Below are positions 53,899 to 63,641 of a stretch of 64,000 nucleotides of DNA, piece after piece. This stretch comes from Gemmatimonadota bacterium. Lineage in GTDB: Bacteria; Gemmatimonadota; Gemmatimonadetes; Palauibacterales; Palauibacteraceae. The position numbers were made by a program, and so were the translations under genes. The stretch is from positions 62,001 to 126,000 of the forward strand of contig JAJDUL010000053.1 in assembly GCA_022826685.1 (NCBI GenBank), read 5' to 3'. Every line of letters starts with the position of its first letter. The stretch's first letter is position 1. The notes under the pieces were generated by a model. That model was not told where the DNA came from and did no database searches. It saw only the letters and a list, made by a program, of their open reading frames with translations.

Positions 53899-55008
53899 TC
53901 AGCAGTCCGCGCCGCAGTGCGCAGCGACGAGGCGGGTGAGGATGCCCATGTAGTCGTCCCACGGCGTCTGGGCGTCCGGCACCGTCTTGTGGGCGACGAC
54001 CATGTCCAGCGAGGGGATGACCGTGATGAACTGGCCGTAGGCGCCGCGGCCGGTGTACGCCCCCTCGAACCCCTCCGGCACGGCAGGGCCGTCCCACACC
54101 CACCACATGTACCCGTAGCCGAACTCGCCGCCTCGAAGGCCTTCCGGATTCATCTCCTCCGAGGGCGTGACGACGCTCCTGATGCGCTCGGCCCACCCCT
54201 GCGGCAACACGCGCGCTTCCCCCCACACGCCGCCAAGAAGCATCAGGTGGCCGATCCGGGCCATGTCCCGCGTGGAGAGGACCATGTGGTAGGCGAGATT
54301 CCGGGAGCGCGTCGCGTCCCCCGACTTGCGGTGGATCGACCGGTCCCAGTCCTCGAAGCCGAGCGGCAGCGCGAGGTCCGTCTCCAGCGCGTCGTAGATG
54401 TTGCGGTCCGTGAGCTGCTCGAAGACGGCCCCGGCCGCGTTGAAGTCCCAGTTGCTGTACAGGTAGTAGGTGCCGGGTTCCTGCGAGCCCCGGGGCGGGG
54501 CGTCCGCGAGGTTGTCCCCCGCGTTCGACGCGGGGTGATAGACGCCGGAGCGTGCGGTGACGAGGTCGAGGACGCGGGCGCGCTTCTCGACCGGGAGGAG
54601 GCCCTGGACATCGTCCATGCCGAGGTCCTCGAGGGTGAGGTCGAGGTCGATCGTCCCGTCCGCCACGTAGTTCCCGTACAGCATGGCGAGGATGCTCTTC
54701 CGCACCGAGGCGAGATAGCTCAGCGAGTCCACCGGTCCATGCTCGAACACCACCCGTCCCCCGACGACGGCCATCACGGCCGACGTATTGATCCCCTCGA
54801 CGTAGGGATGGATCGCGTCCAGCGCCTCGGCCGAGAACCCGGCCTCCGCCGGATCCTCGATCCGCTCCCACGACGCGCCCGGGTAGACAGCGTCCGCCGC
54901 GCTCTCGACCACCGGCGCCCGAGCGCACCCGAACCCCGCCAGGAGCGCCAGAACCACCGCCAGCGCGACGCACCCTTTGACGCGGCTCCCATGTCGGTCG
55001 ATCATCAT
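53899..55008 (-). CDS. Serine hydrolase, beta-lactamase class C fold, lipoprotein
   Basis: This 369-residue protein has a signal ending GFGC (Cys28). The SxxK motif is S101-V-R-K104, the second motif is LYSNWDFN, and the final one appears as TGRGAYGQ near residue 320. It is probably a periplasmic esterase or peptidase rather than a true beta-lactamase. It is convergent with the P450 and diverges from the oligopeptidase B gene across about 140 bp. Confidence 0.83.
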   Translation of the reverse strand: MMIDRHGSRVKGCVALAVVLALLAGFGCARAPVVESAADAVYPGASWERIEDPAEAGFSAEALDAIHPYVEGINTSAVMAVVGGRVVFEHGPVDSLSYLASVRKSILAMLYGNYVADGTIDLDLTLEDLGMDDVQGLLPVEKRARVLDLVTARSGVYHPASNAGDNLADAPPRGSQEPGTYYLYSNWDFNAAGAVFEQLTDRNIYDALETDLALPLGFEDWDRSIHRKSGDATRSRNLAYHMVLSTRDMARIGHLMLLGGVWGEARVLPQGWAERIRSVVTPSEEMNPEGLRGGEFGYGYMWWVWDGPAVPEGFEGAYTGRGAYGQFITVIPSLDMVVAHKTVPDAQTPWDDYMGILTRLVAAHCGADC

Positions 55009-55147
55009 GTCCCGAATCCCCCGGAAGAACCGGAGAGAGAGAAATTCTCAGTGCGATACGTGCGGCCTCGCCCCACCACACCCCCCGAAGAAGATGTCGG
55101 CCGCCCGTGGTGCGGCAAGGCAGCCGTGTGAAGCGAAGGAGTCGTCG

Positions 55148-57331
55148 ATGCCGCGAGCGAAGGCAGCATGCCATGACCGTTTCCCCCTCATCGCGGTGCT
55201 GCTCGCCGTGAGCGTCCAGGCCGCCGGCTGCACCGGAGATGGTGCCGATCCCGCCTCCGAATCCCCGGCCGACGCCGGGGTCGCACCCCCCGTCGCACGC
55301 GTGATCCCGGAACAGCTGGAGACGCACGGACACACGCGGATCGACAACTACTACTGGCTCAACCAGCGCGAGGATCCCGAGGTCATCGCATACCTCGAGG
55401 CGGAGAACGGCTATACCGACGCGCTGATGGCGCACACGGAAGACCTCCAGGACACGCTGTTCGAGGAGATCAAGGGGCGGATCCAGCAGACCGACCTCTC
55501 CGTGCCGGTGAGGGAGGGCGACTTCTTCTACTACAGCCGCACCGAGGACGGCCGGGACTATCCGATCTACGCCCGGAAGCGCGGGTCTCTCGACGCGGAC
55601 GAGGAAGTCATCCTCGACGTCAACCCGCTCGCCGAGGGCCAAGATTACTACGCCGCCTTCCCGGAAGTCAGCTCCGACGGCGACCTGATGGCGTGGGCCG
55701 AGGACACCCGCGGGCGCCGCATCTACACCATCCGGGTCCGGAATCTCGTCACCGGTGAGGACTACCCGGAAGCGATCGAGGGCGCCTCGGGCAACATGGT
55801 ATGGGCCGAGGACAACCGGACGCTCTTCTATACGAAGCGGGACCCCGGCACGCTGCGTTCATACCAGATCTACCGGCACCGGCTCGGGACCGATCCCGCG
55901 GACGACGTGCTCGTGTACCAGGAGGACGATGAGGAGTTCAGCTCAGGCGTCCGCAAGACGAAGTCGAAGCGGTACCTCGTCATCTCCTCCTCACACACCC
56001 TGATGGACGAGCACCGCTTCCTCGACGCGATGAACCCCGAGGGCGAGTTCACCCTCTTCCTCCCGCGCGAGCGCGGGCACGAGCACCGTTTCGACCACTT
56101 CGGGGACCACTTCTACATCCGGACGAACCTCGACGGGGCCGAGAACTTCAAGCTCATGCGGACTCCCGTGAACGGGACCGCGACGGACAACTGGGAGACG
56201 GTCGTCCCGCACCGGAGCGACGTCTTCCTGCAGGGGTTCGAGCTGTTCCGGAACTACCTCGTGCTCTCGGAACGCGCGGGAGGACTCACGCGCCTGCGCG
56301 TCCGGGCGTGGGAAGGGGAGGAGCACGAGATCGCGTTCGACGAGCCGGCCTACCTGGCTTCGCTGTCGGCCAACCCCGAACTGGATACGAACATCCTTCG
56401 CTACGGGTACACGTCGCTCTCGGCGCCGCGTTCCGTCTACGACTACGACATGTCCACGCGCGAGCGCACGCTGCTCAAGGAGGACGAAGTCCTCGGCGGC
56501 TACGACCGCGCGGACTACGTGGTGGAGCGACTGCACGCCCCCGCCCGCGACGGCGCCGTGGAAGTCCCGGTGTCCCTCGTCTACCGGAGCGGTCTCGAGA
56601 AGGACGGCGACAACCCGCTCCTCCTCTACGCCTACGGCTCATACGGGGCGAGCATGGAGCCCACCTTCTCCTCCACCCGCCTGAGTCTCCTCGACCGCGG
56701 GTTCGTCTACGCGATCGCCCATATCCGCGGCGGACAGGAACTGGGCCGGGCGTGGTACGAGGACGGGAAAATGTTCAACAAGAAGAACACCTTCACCGAC
56801 TACGTGGACGTGGCGGATTTCCTCGTCGCGGAAGGCTACACGAGCCCCGAGAAGCTCTTCGCCCGCGGCGGGAGCGCCGGGGGCCTGCTCATGGGCGCGG
56901 TCGTGAACATGCGGCCGGAACTGTTCCGGGGCGTCGTCGCGCACGTCCCGTTCGTCGATGTCGTGACGACGATGCTGGACGAGTCGATTCCGCTCACGAC
57001 CTTCGAGTGGGACGAATGGGGCGATCCCCATGAACTCGAGTCGTACCGCTACATGCTCTCCTACTCCCCGTACGACCAAGTCGAGGCGAAGGACTACCCC
57101 AACCTGCTCGTCACGACGGGACTGCACGACTCGCAGGTGCAGTACTGGGAGCCGGCGAAGTGGGTCGCGAAGCTGCGCGCGACGAAGACGGACGACAACC
57201 GCCTCCTCCTCAAGACACACATGGACGCCGGCCACGGCGGCGGTTCCGGCCGCGACCGACGGTACGAGGAACTCGCCTTCGAGTTCGCCTTCATCCTCGA
57301 CCTGCTGGACGAGACCGCCTCACCCCGCTGA
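55148..57331 (+). CDS. ptrB: Oligopeptidase B-like S9A peptidase, lipoprotein
   Basis: This 727-residue protein has an N-terminal signal with AAGC, suggesting export, unlike cytosolic PtrB. The propeller domain (about 85-440) precedes an alpha/beta hydrolase with the nucleophile Ser576 in RGGSAGGLLMG. The Asp is in TGLHDSQVQYWEP and the His in MDAGHGGGSGR, so the triad is complete. AHIRGGQELGRAWYEDGK is a PtrB signature. It cuts short peptides after basic residues (family knowledge). GGAG lies six bases before the ATG. Confidence 0.9.
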   Translation: MPRAKAACHDRFPLIAVLLAVSVQAAGCTGDGADPASESPADAGVAPPVARVIPEQLETHGHTRIDNYYWLNQREDPEVIAYLEAENGYTDALMAHTEDLQDTLFEEIKGRIQQTDLSVPVREGDFFYYSRTEDGRDYPIYARKRGSLDADEEVILDVNPLAEGQDYYAAFPEVSSDGDLMAWAEDTRGRRIYTIRVRNLVTGEDYPEAIEGASGNMVWAEDNRTLFYTKRDPGTLRSYQIYRHRLGTDPADDVLVYQEDDEEFSSGVRKTKSKRYLVISSSHTLMDEHRFLDAMNPEGEFTLFLPRERGHEHRFDHFGDHFYIRTNLDGAENFKLMRTPVNGTATDNWETVVPHRSDVFLQGFELFRNYLVLSERAGGLTRLRVRAWEGEEHEIAFDEPAYLASLSANPELDTNILRYGYTSLSAPRSVYDYDMSTRERTLLKEDEVLGGYDRADYVVERLHAPARDGAVEVPVSLVYRSGLEKDGDNPLLLYAYGSYGASMEPTFSSTRLSLLDRGFVYAIAHIRGGQELGRAWYEDGKMFNKKNTFTDYVDVADFLVAEGYTSPEKLFARGGSAGGLLMGAVVNMRPELFRGVVAHVPFVDVVTTMLDESIPLTTFEWDEWGDPHELESYRYMLSYSPYDQVEAKDYPNLLVTTGLHDSQVQYWEPAKWVAKLRATKTDDNRLLLKTHMDAGHGGGSGRDRRYEELAFEFAFILDLLDETASPR

Positions 57332-57480
57332 CCACGCGACCCTTCTTGCACGAGTCCTCTGTGGCTTCCATGACTTCGAGGAGGGCGGCGGAATCGTCAA
57401 GATCGACGCCAGGCCGGAGGCCGCCCTCCCCCGTGGTCGAGAGAGAAATCCGTTTCGGCGGGCTCGATGCCGCCCGGCGG

Positions 57481-58497
57481 TCATTCGCCATCGTTCATGG
57501 CCGCCTGGGCGCGGACCCACTCGACGGCTTCGCGGTGCGTCCCGAACCAGACGTCGGGCTTCGACCGCATGTGCTCGATGAGTTCGCGCAGGATCACGAT
57601 CCGGGAGCGGTGGCCGATGTAGTGCGGGTGCATGGTGAGGAGGAACATCGTCCCCTCCTCGTAGGCCACGTCGAACTCGTCCTTGAAGACCTCGAGCACC
57701 TCGCGCGGGTTGGAGTAGCGGTCGCCGAGCGGGTTGAAGAGCGGCGCGTCGTCCAGGATCCAGTCCACGGGGAGTTCGACGAGGCCCGTGGGTTCGCCGT
57801 TCGCGTTGATCTCGTAGGGCCGGTCGTCCGCCATGAGCGATGAGTCGTACAGGAAGTCCATCTCCAGCAGGAGGTCGAGCGTCGAATCGCTGAAGTTCCA
57901 CGACGGCGCACGGTAGCCGACGGGGCGTTCGCCCATGAGTTCGGTCAGCCGCTCGATGGCCATGCGCAGGAGACGTTCCTCCTCGTCGCGCGGGAGCGTG
58001 GCGTTGCGCTCGTGGATCCAGCCGTGGACGCCGATCTCGTGGCGGCCCGACGCCTGGATCATGTCGACCTGGTGCGGCGCGAGGCTGAAGCTGAGCGCGG
58101 GTCCGAAGAACGAGGCGGCGATGCCGTACTCGTCGAGCAGATCGATGACGCGGCCGAGGGCGACCCGCGAGCCGTACTCTCCCTGCGAAAGCCCGCCCAC
58201 GTTGGTGTCGCCGTTCCGCAGCCAGATCGTCTCGTTGTCCACGTCGAAGGAGAGGAGCACGGCGACGCGGCCCCCGTCCGGCCACGAATCCGGGTTCAGG
58301 TCGCGGCCCGCGCGCACGCGGTTCACGGCCTCGAACACCCGCTCCTCGGACCAGCGCCACGGCGGGTCGTCCGCTTCCTGCGCGGCTATGGGCGCCGCCG
58401 GCGCCGTCCACAGCGCCGCCAGGCCGCAGAGCGCGACCACGAGTCCGCGCGCCGGCGAACGAGTCGAGGAGAGGTTGGATTGTATGCGCCCGGTCAT
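57481..58497 (-). CDS. Polysaccharide deacetylase-family protein, exported
   Basis: This 338-residue protein has a signal peptide ending AAPIAAQ. The NodB-type motif 1 is LLSFDVDNETIW, motif 2 is GVHGWIHERN (His pair), and YRAPSWNFSD is motif 3. This form resembles the PuuE/allantoinase-like branch, which acts on N-carbamoyl or N-acetyl groups. The substrate is unknown. The gene is convergent with oligopeptidase B and diverges from pckA. Between 57332 and 57480 I see nothing. Confidence 0.82.
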   Translation of the reverse strand: MTGRIQSNLSSTRSPARGLVVALCGLAALWTAPAAPIAAQEADDPPWRWSEERVFEAVNRVRAGRDLNPDSWPDGGRVAVLLSFDVDNETIWLRNGDTNVGGLSQGEYGSRVALGRVIDLLDEYGIAASFFGPALSFSLAPHQVDMIQASGRHEIGVHGWIHERNATLPRDEEERLLRMAIERLTELMGERPVGYRAPSWNFSDSTLDLLLEMDFLYDSSLMADDRPYEINANGEPTGLVELPVDWILDDAPLFNPLGDRYSNPREVLEVFKDEFDVAYEEGTMFLLTMHPHYIGHRSRIVILRELIEHMRSKPDVWFGTHREAVEWVRAQAAMNDGE

Positions 58498-58665
58498 GAC
58501 GATTCCCCCGTTTCGGTAGTCATCTCAAGTCAGAAGGCTTATTTTAACAGATTGCTCGTGAATCGGACGGTCGGCGCCGATTCCGTACGGCGCTGAGATA
58601 TGTCCCCGATTCGTGGGCTCGTCGCCGTGGTGCCGGCCCTCCCCTGATTATGGCGACGACGACAC
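58498..58665. other. Divergent regulatory gap between deacetylase and pckA
   Basis: This 168-bp gap holds an unusually AT-rich patch, CTTATTTTAACAGATTG, the lowest-GC spot nearby. It is a likely promoter core for one or both divergent genes, but no well-spaced -35/-10 pair was recognised. Confidence 0.35.
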
Positions 58666-60273
58666 ATGACGACTACAACGGCCGAAATCGGCACCATGGA
58701 CCTCAGCGCGCACGGGATCACCGTCGCCCGCATCAAGCGGAACCCCTCCGTCGATGAGATCTACGCGGATGCCCTGAGCGGACGCGAACCCGGCGCGGTC
58801 AGGGCGGCGAACGGAGCCCTCGTGGCCTTCTCCGGCGCCAAGACCGGTCGCTCTCCGAACGACAAGCACGTGGTGCGCGATCCGGAGACCGCCCGGGACG
58901 TCTGGTGGGGTCCGGTCAACTTCCCCCTCGAGCGCGAGAGCTTCCTGCGGAACAGGGCCCGCGTCCGGGCCTTCCTGAACCGGCAGGACCTCCTGTACGT
59001 CATCGACGGCTTCGCGGGCTGGGACCCGGAGTACCGGCTCAACGTGCGGATCATCTGCAACCGCCCGTACCACGCCCTCTTCATGCACAACATGCTCATC
59101 CGCCCCACGCCGGCGGAGCTGGCGGAGTTCGGCGAGCCCGATTTCGTCGTCTACAACGCGGGCCAGGAGGCGGCGGACCCCTCCGTGGACGGCGTCACGT
59201 CGCCGACGAGCGTGGACCTCTCCTTCGCGGACAACGAGGCCTGCATCCTCGGGACCGAGTACGCGGGGGAGATGAAGAAGGGTGTGTTCACGATCATGAA
59301 CTACCTCATGCCGAAGCGGGACGTGCTCTCGATGCACTGCTCGGCGACGACCGACCCGGAGACCGGGGCCTCGTCGCTCCTCTTCGGTCTTTCCGGGACG
59401 GGGAAGACGACGCTCTCGGCCGACCCGCACCGGCGGCTCATCGGCGACGACGAGCACTGCTGGACCGACTCGGGGATCTTCAACATCGAGGGCGGCTGCT
59501 ACGCGAAGACGATCGACCTCTCCGAGGAGAAGGAGCCCGACATCTACCGGGCGCTCCGCTACGGCGCGGTGCTGGAGAACGTCGTACTGCGCGACGACGG
59601 GAGCGTGGACTGGTCGGACTCGTCGATCACGCAGAACACGCGCGGCAGCTATCCGATCGAGTTCATCGACAACGCGCAGGTGCCGTGCGTGGCGGGGCAC
59701 CCGACGGACGTGATCTTCCTGACGGCGGACGCGTTCGGCGTGCTGCCGCCGGTGAGCCGGTTGACGCCCGAGCAGGCCATGTACCACTTCATCAGCGGGT
59801 ACACGGCGAAGGTCGCGGGCACGGAGGTCGGCGTCACCGATCCCGTGGCCACGTTCTCGCCCTGCTTCGGGGGCCCGTTCCTCGTGTGGCACCCGGCGAA
59901 GTACGCGCGGCTGCTCGCGGAACGAATGCATGAGCACGGCGTGAACGTGTGGCTCGTGAACACAGGCTGGAGCGGCGGGCCGTTCGGCGTCGGGGCGCGG
60001 ATCGACCTGCCGCACACGCGCCGGATGGTCGACGCCATCCACGCGGGCGAACTGATGGACGCGCCGACGGAGCCGGACCCGGTGTTCGGGATCCACGTCG
60101 TGACCGAGGTTCCGGGCGTGCCGAGCGAGATCCTGCGGCCGCGCGCAACGTGGCCGGACCCTGCAGCGTACGATGAGAAGGCCACGCACCTGGCGCGGCT
60201 CTTCAAGGAGAACTTCACGGAATACGAGGACGACTGTCCGCCGGAGGTCTGTACGGCGGGCCCCGTGGTCTGA
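58666..60273 (+). CDS. pckA: ATP-dependent phosphoenolpyruvate carboxykinase
   Basis: This 535-residue enzyme converts oxaloacetate and ATP to PEP, CO2 and ADP, the first committed step of gluconeogenesis. The P-loop FGLSGTGKTTLSAD and kinase-2 region GDDEHCWTDSGIFNIEGGCYAK are intact, and ALVAFSGAKTGRSPNDK binds substrate near the N-terminus. Length matches E. coli PckA. A nearby ATG 15-16 bases upstream is out of frame. It fits a cell living on amino acids. Confidence 0.96.
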   Translation: MTTTTAEIGTMDLSAHGITVARIKRNPSVDEIYADALSGREPGAVRAANGALVAFSGAKTGRSPNDKHVVRDPETARDVWWGPVNFPLERESFLRNRARVRAFLNRQDLLYVIDGFAGWDPEYRLNVRIICNRPYHALFMHNMLIRPTPAELAEFGEPDFVVYNAGQEAADPSVDGVTSPTSVDLSFADNEACILGTEYAGEMKKGVFTIMNYLMPKRDVLSMHCSATTDPETGASSLLFGLSGTGKTTLSADPHRRLIGDDEHCWTDSGIFNIEGGCYAKTIDLSEEKEPDIYRALRYGAVLENVVLRDDGSVDWSDSSITQNTRGSYPIEFIDNAQVPCVAGHPTDVIFLTADAFGVLPPVSRLTPEQAMYHFISGYTAKVAGTEVGVTDPVATFSPCFGGPFLVWHPAKYARLLAERMHEHGVNVWLVNTGWSGGPFGVGARIDLPHTRRMVDAIHAGELMDAPTEPDPVFGIHVVTEVPGVPSEILRPRATWPDPAAYDEKATHLARLFKENFTEYEDDCPPEVCTAGPVV

Positions 60274-60310
60274 CTCCGGCCACGGGCGGCGAACAGGAGG
60301 AGGAAGCCCG

Positions 60311-61945
60311 ATGCGGCGACGTGATCTGATGTTGGCGATGGGCCTGGCGGTGCTGGTGGCCGGGTGTTCGAGCGGGCAGCGCGACGCGCCGCAGCTGGCG
60401 GGCGCCTCCATGGGGGGCGCGGCGCAGGCGGGCAACGGCGACGGGAACTCCACGCCGCTCTACGGCAACCTCGGTCCGCACAACCGGCCGGTCACCACGG
60501 CGTCGGAGAAGGCGCAGGCCTACTTCGACGAGGGCCTCCTCTTCATGTACGCCTTCGGCACGTCGACCGCCGAGGAATCGTTCCGCGCCTCGCAGAAGGA
60601 GGATCCGGAGTGCGCCTCCTGCTATTGGGGCGAGGCGTGGTCGCTGGCGCCGTACCTGAACGGCGGCATGTCGCCCGGGAACGAACGCTCGGCCCACGCC
60701 GCCATGCAGAAGGCGAAGGAACACAGGTCGGGCGCGACCGAGGTCGAGCAGGCGCTCATCGATGCCTTCGACGTACGGTTCGAGGCCGACCCCGAGCGCT
60801 CCCGCCGCCGCATGCTCGACACGCTGTACGCGCGCGAGATGGACAAGGTCGCGGCGCGCTACCCGGACGACCTGGACGTGCTCACGCTGCAGGCCGAGGC
60901 CTGGATGCTGCTGCGCCCCCGGCGCGGAGACGTGGACCTCGAAGCGAAGGATGTGAAGAAGATCCGCCCCATCCTCGAAACCGTCCTGGCGCGGGACATC
61001 CGTCACCCCGGCGCCTGCCACCTCTACATCCACCTCGTGGAGGCGTCGCAGGATCCGGGTCTGGCCGAGGCGTGTTCGGATCACCTCGGCAGCCAGATCG
61101 CGGTGAGCCACATCCACCACATGCCGACACACATCTACATGAACATCGGCCGCTGGGGCGACGCCGTGCGCGGCAACCAGCAGGCGTGGCACGCGGACCA
61201 GAAGGCTGCGCACGGCGGCCCTCCGGGCGTCTATCCGTCCCACAACCTGCACATGCTGCTCAACGCCGCCGTCATGGACGGGCAGAGCGCGGTCGCGATC
61301 CAGGCCGCGAAGGACCTGGCGGGACACCGCGGACCGTGGGGGGCGTACATCCCGCTCACCTACGCGGCGTTCGGCCGCTGGAGCGAGATTCTGGCGGGCG
61401 ACGGTCCGAAGTCGGACGATCCCATGGAAGTCGTCGCGTGGAGCTTCTCGCGCGGCCTCGCCTACCTCCGGATGGGGCACATCGACGTCGCGCAGGACCA
61501 CCTCGGGGAGATCGACCAAGCGCTCGAGGACGCCGATCCCTCCGCCACCTTCCGTTACAGCCCGCTCGCGGACGTCGTCGCGCTGCCGCGCTCGATCCTC
61601 GCGGGCGAGATCCTGAACGCGAAGGGGAAGGCGGAGGAGGCCGTGGCGGTGCTGAAGCACGGGATCGAGAAGGAAGACGGACTCATCTATTCGGAGCCGC
61701 GGGCGTGGCACATGCCGGTTCGGCATACGCTCGGCGCCATCCTGCTCGAGAACGACCGGGCGGGGGAGGCGGAACAGGTCTACCGCGACGCGCTCGAGGA
61801 TCTGCCCAACCAGGGATGGGCCTGGTTCGGACTCACGCAGGCGCTCAAGGCGCAGAAGAAGACCGCACAGGCGCAGGAGGCGGGGCGCGAGTTCGACCGT
61901 TACTGGGTCCGTGCGGACACCTGGCTGCGCAGCTCGAGGTTCTGA
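60311..61945 (+). CDS. TPR-repeat lipoprotein
   Basis: This 544-residue protein has a lipoprotein signal (VLVAGC) after GGAGGAGG and a spacer. TPR-like helical pairs run through the chain: KAQAYFDEGLLFMYAF, ASCYWGEAWSLAP, WGAYIPLTYAAFGRW, GEAEQVYRDALEDLP. His-rich spots PTHIYMNIGRW and SHNLHMLLNAAVM stand in the middle. Function is unknown; such proteins usually scaffold complexes. It begins 37 bp after pckA and ends 25 bp before the PPK2 gene. Confidence 0.75.
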   Translation: MRRRDLMLAMGLAVLVAGCSSGQRDAPQLAGASMGGAAQAGNGDGNSTPLYGNLGPHNRPVTTASEKAQAYFDEGLLFMYAFGTSTAEESFRASQKEDPECASCYWGEAWSLAPYLNGGMSPGNERSAHAAMQKAKEHRSGATEVEQALIDAFDVRFEADPERSRRRMLDTLYAREMDKVAARYPDDLDVLTLQAEAWMLLRPRRGDVDLEAKDVKKIRPILETVLARDIRHPGACHLYIHLVEASQDPGLAEACSDHLGSQIAVSHIHHMPTHIYMNIGRWGDAVRGNQQAWHADQKAAHGGPPGVYPSHNLHMLLNAAVMDGQSAVAIQAAKDLAGHRGPWGAYIPLTYAAFGRWSEILAGDGPKSDDPMEVVAWSFSRGLAYLRMGHIDVAQDHLGEIDQALEDADPSATFRYSPLADVVALPRSILAGEILNAKGKAEEAVAVLKHGIEKEDGLIYSEPRAWHMPVRHTLGAILLENDRAGEAEQVYRDALEDLPNQGWAWFGLTQALKAQKKTAQAQEAGREFDRYWVRADTWLRSSRF

Positions 61946-61970
61946 GATCCGCCGGTCCGAGGCGCCCCGC

Positions 61971-62852
61971 ATGATCGACTTCTCGCCGCCCGGGGGTCCG
62001 TACCGCGTCAGCTACGACGCCGACTTCGACATCTCCCGCGCGGTGACCGCGCCGCCGCCGGACGCGCCGTCCGAGGCGGCGATGAAGAAGGAGCTGAAAC
62101 GGACGGTGCGCGAGATCTCTCGGCTCCAGCGGCGTCTCCATGCGCACCGCCACTACGCGGTGCTGCTCGTCTTCCAGGCGATGGACGCGGCCGGCAAGGA
62201 TTCGACGCTGCGGGCGGCCATGACGGGCGTGAACCCCGCGGGCTTCCGGATCAACGCCTTCGAGGCGCCGTCCAACCTGGAGGCGAGACACGACTTCCTG
62301 TGGCGCACGACGCGCCGCCTCCCGGAGAAGGGCCGGATCGGGATCTTCAACCGGAGCTACTACGAGGAAGTACTCATCGTCCGGGTCCACCCGAAATACC
62401 TCGACAGGCAGAAGCTTCCCCGGCGGCTGCCGATCATCGAACGGTGCGAGGAGCGCTACCAGTCGATCCGGGACCACGAACGGCACCTGGCCCGGAACGG
62501 AACGGTGATCCTGAAGTTCTGGCTCAACATCTCGAAGGACGAGCAGGCCCGCCGCTTCCTCCGCCGCATCGACCGCCCCGACAAGAACTGGAAGTTCAAC
62601 CGCGCCGACATCGAGGAACGGCAGCACTGGGACGACTACATGGACGCCTACGAGGACGCGATCAACGCGACCTCCCGCCGGTGGGCGCCGTGGTACGCGA
62701 TCCCCGCCGACTCGAAGCCCTGGATGCGGCTGGTCGTCGCCCGACTCGTGCGCGACCAGCTCGCCACCCTCGACCTCACCCACCCGGAGCTACCCGAGGA
62801 AGAACGCGCCGAACTCCAGGGCTACCGCGCCCACCTCGCCGCCGAACTGTAG
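61971..62852 (+). CDS. Polyphosphate kinase 2 family (PPK2, class III-like)
   Basis: This 293-residue protein has Walker A GMDAAGKDST-like (QAMDAAGKDSTLRA) and Walker B IGIFNRSYYEEVLIVRVHP, with the lid-region RIDRPDKNWKFNRADIEER. These match the PPK2 nucleotide phosphotransferase group (TIGR03709), which uses polyphosphate to make ADP and ATP from AMP or ADP. It is cytoplasmic. The start is the ATG before DFSPPGG; longer in-frame starts lie inside the TPR gene. Confidence 0.9.
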   Translation: MIDFSPPGGPYRVSYDADFDISRAVTAPPPDAPSEAAMKKELKRTVREISRLQRRLHAHRHYAVLLVFQAMDAAGKDSTLRAAMTGVNPAGFRINAFEAPSNLEARHDFLWRTTRRLPEKGRIGIFNRSYYEEVLIVRVHPKYLDRQKLPRRLPIIERCEERYQSIRDHERHLARNGTVILKFWLNISKDEQARRFLRRIDRPDKNWKFNRADIEERQHWDDYMDAYEDAINATSRRWAPWYAIPADSKPWMRLVVARLVRDQLATLDLTHPELPEEERAELQGYRAHLAAEL

Positions 62853-62866
62853 CATGGTTCTCTTAT

Positions 62867-62885
62867 TCCCGTCTCGAAAACGGGA
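62867..62885. terminator. Weak stem-loop between PPK2 and the small-gene cluster
   Basis: TCCCGT and ACGGGA flank a 7-base loop (CTCGAAA). It lies 14 bp after the PPK2 stop and before the end of the leftward mini-gene cluster, so it could serve as a bidirectional terminator. With only six pairs it is weak. Confidence 0.35.
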
Positions 62886-62906
62886 TCCGCGTTGCAGATG
62901 GCACGT

Positions 62907-63068
62907 TCACTCTAGGCCTCTGGTGAGCTTTTCGACCTTGATGAGTCGTTGAAACTCCTTGGCCTCGGCCGGGGTCAGGGTCCTGAGCAGGGTTGGTATA
63001 ACCCACTCGTCGCCTTGGCGGATGAGCCGGATGAGGACCGTGATGAGTGTCAGGTCCTGAACGGACAC
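62907..63068 (-). CDS. Very small hypothetical protein (53 aa)
   Basis: The start is uncertain; a GTG 53 codons before the stop avoids overlapping the preceding gene. The product would be rich in Leu, Ile and Arg, with a hydrophobic first half (LTLITVLIRLI) and a charged end (LTPAEAKEFQRLIKVEKL), like a small helical protein. It is the last gene of the cluster. No family is recognised. Confidence 0.35.
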   Translation of the reverse strand: MSVQDLTLITVLIRLIRQGDEWVIPTLLRTLTPAEAKEFQRLIKVEKLTRGLE

Positions 63069-63138
63069 GCGAACCTGTAGCGAGGAGAGGAGTACACGGT
63101 GGACGATCGCCCTTTCAAGAACCTGTCGGACAGGAAGC

Positions 63139-63348
63139 TCAGGAGTCTGGACCGGGCGATTCGCCCGGAAGCCATCGCAAGGGGTGCTGTTGAGGAAGCC
63201 CCTGGCGCCACTCCGACTCGGCTCGAACATGAACATAGAGTTGCCGAAGCTCGTCGTCTGAAAGAGCTTGTACGACCGGACTGCCCAGCATGTTCTGCTC
63301 TACGCAACGAACAATAAACTCCAGCAGGGACGTTTCCGACAGCGACAT
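63139..63348 (-). CDS. Small hypothetical protein (69 aa)
   Basis: GGAG lies eight bases before the ATG, inside the end of the upstream gene, which supports this as a real gene. It is mostly helical (SETSLLEFIVRCVEQNM, LSDDELRQLYVHVRAE) with a Pro-rich tail. It starts 3 bp after the upstream stop. No domain or signal is recognised. Confidence 0.5.
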   Translation of the reverse strand: MSLSETSLLEFIVRCVEQNMLGSPVVQALSDDELRQLYVHVRAESEWRQGLPQQHPLRWLPGESPGPDS

Positions 63349-63351
63349 GGC

Positions 63352-63633
63352 CTAGTCTCCGATGACGGCTTGCGCAATGATGGCAATCAACGACCCCAGC
63401 CCCAGCCACAGGGCCATAAGGAGGATGGTGGCCCACCTGCCCGTCTCCTTGATCGCCGCCATTAGGGGGTGGCGCCGCTGCCCTGCCGGCTGTTCGGCGT
63501 GCTGCTCCATCCGCCTGTCAAGCTCGGGCTGGATTACGAGTAGGTCCTGCTCCACCAAGCACGCGAAACAGACGCCATGTAGCAGGCCGTAGCTGGCCGC
63601 CAGGTCCCGCTCAAGCTGTTCCTGTGACGCCAC
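63352..63633 (-). CDS. Small membrane protein (93 aa), unknown
   Basis: The GTG start is chosen because it lies 8 bp after the stop of the 44-residue gene and follows AGGCGGA. An ATG 18 codons earlier would overlap that gene. The N-terminal half is soluble with Cys (VCFACL), and the C-terminus is a membrane helix (WATILLMALWLGLGSLIAIIAQAV), giving a tail-anchored layout. Such proteins occur among phage lysis and toxin genes, but nothing specific is recognised. Confidence 0.5.
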   Translation of the reverse strand: MASQEQLERDLAASYGLLHGVCFACLVEQDLLVIQPELDRRMEQHAEQPAGQRRHPLMAAIKETGRWATILLMALWLGLGSLIAIIAQAVIGD

Positions 63634-63641
63634 GGGTCCGC

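Noticed and set aside
62907-63236. Full 109-codon version of the last small gene
   Set aside because: The first 30-40 residues lie over the 69-residue gene in another frame; a shorter start is more likely.
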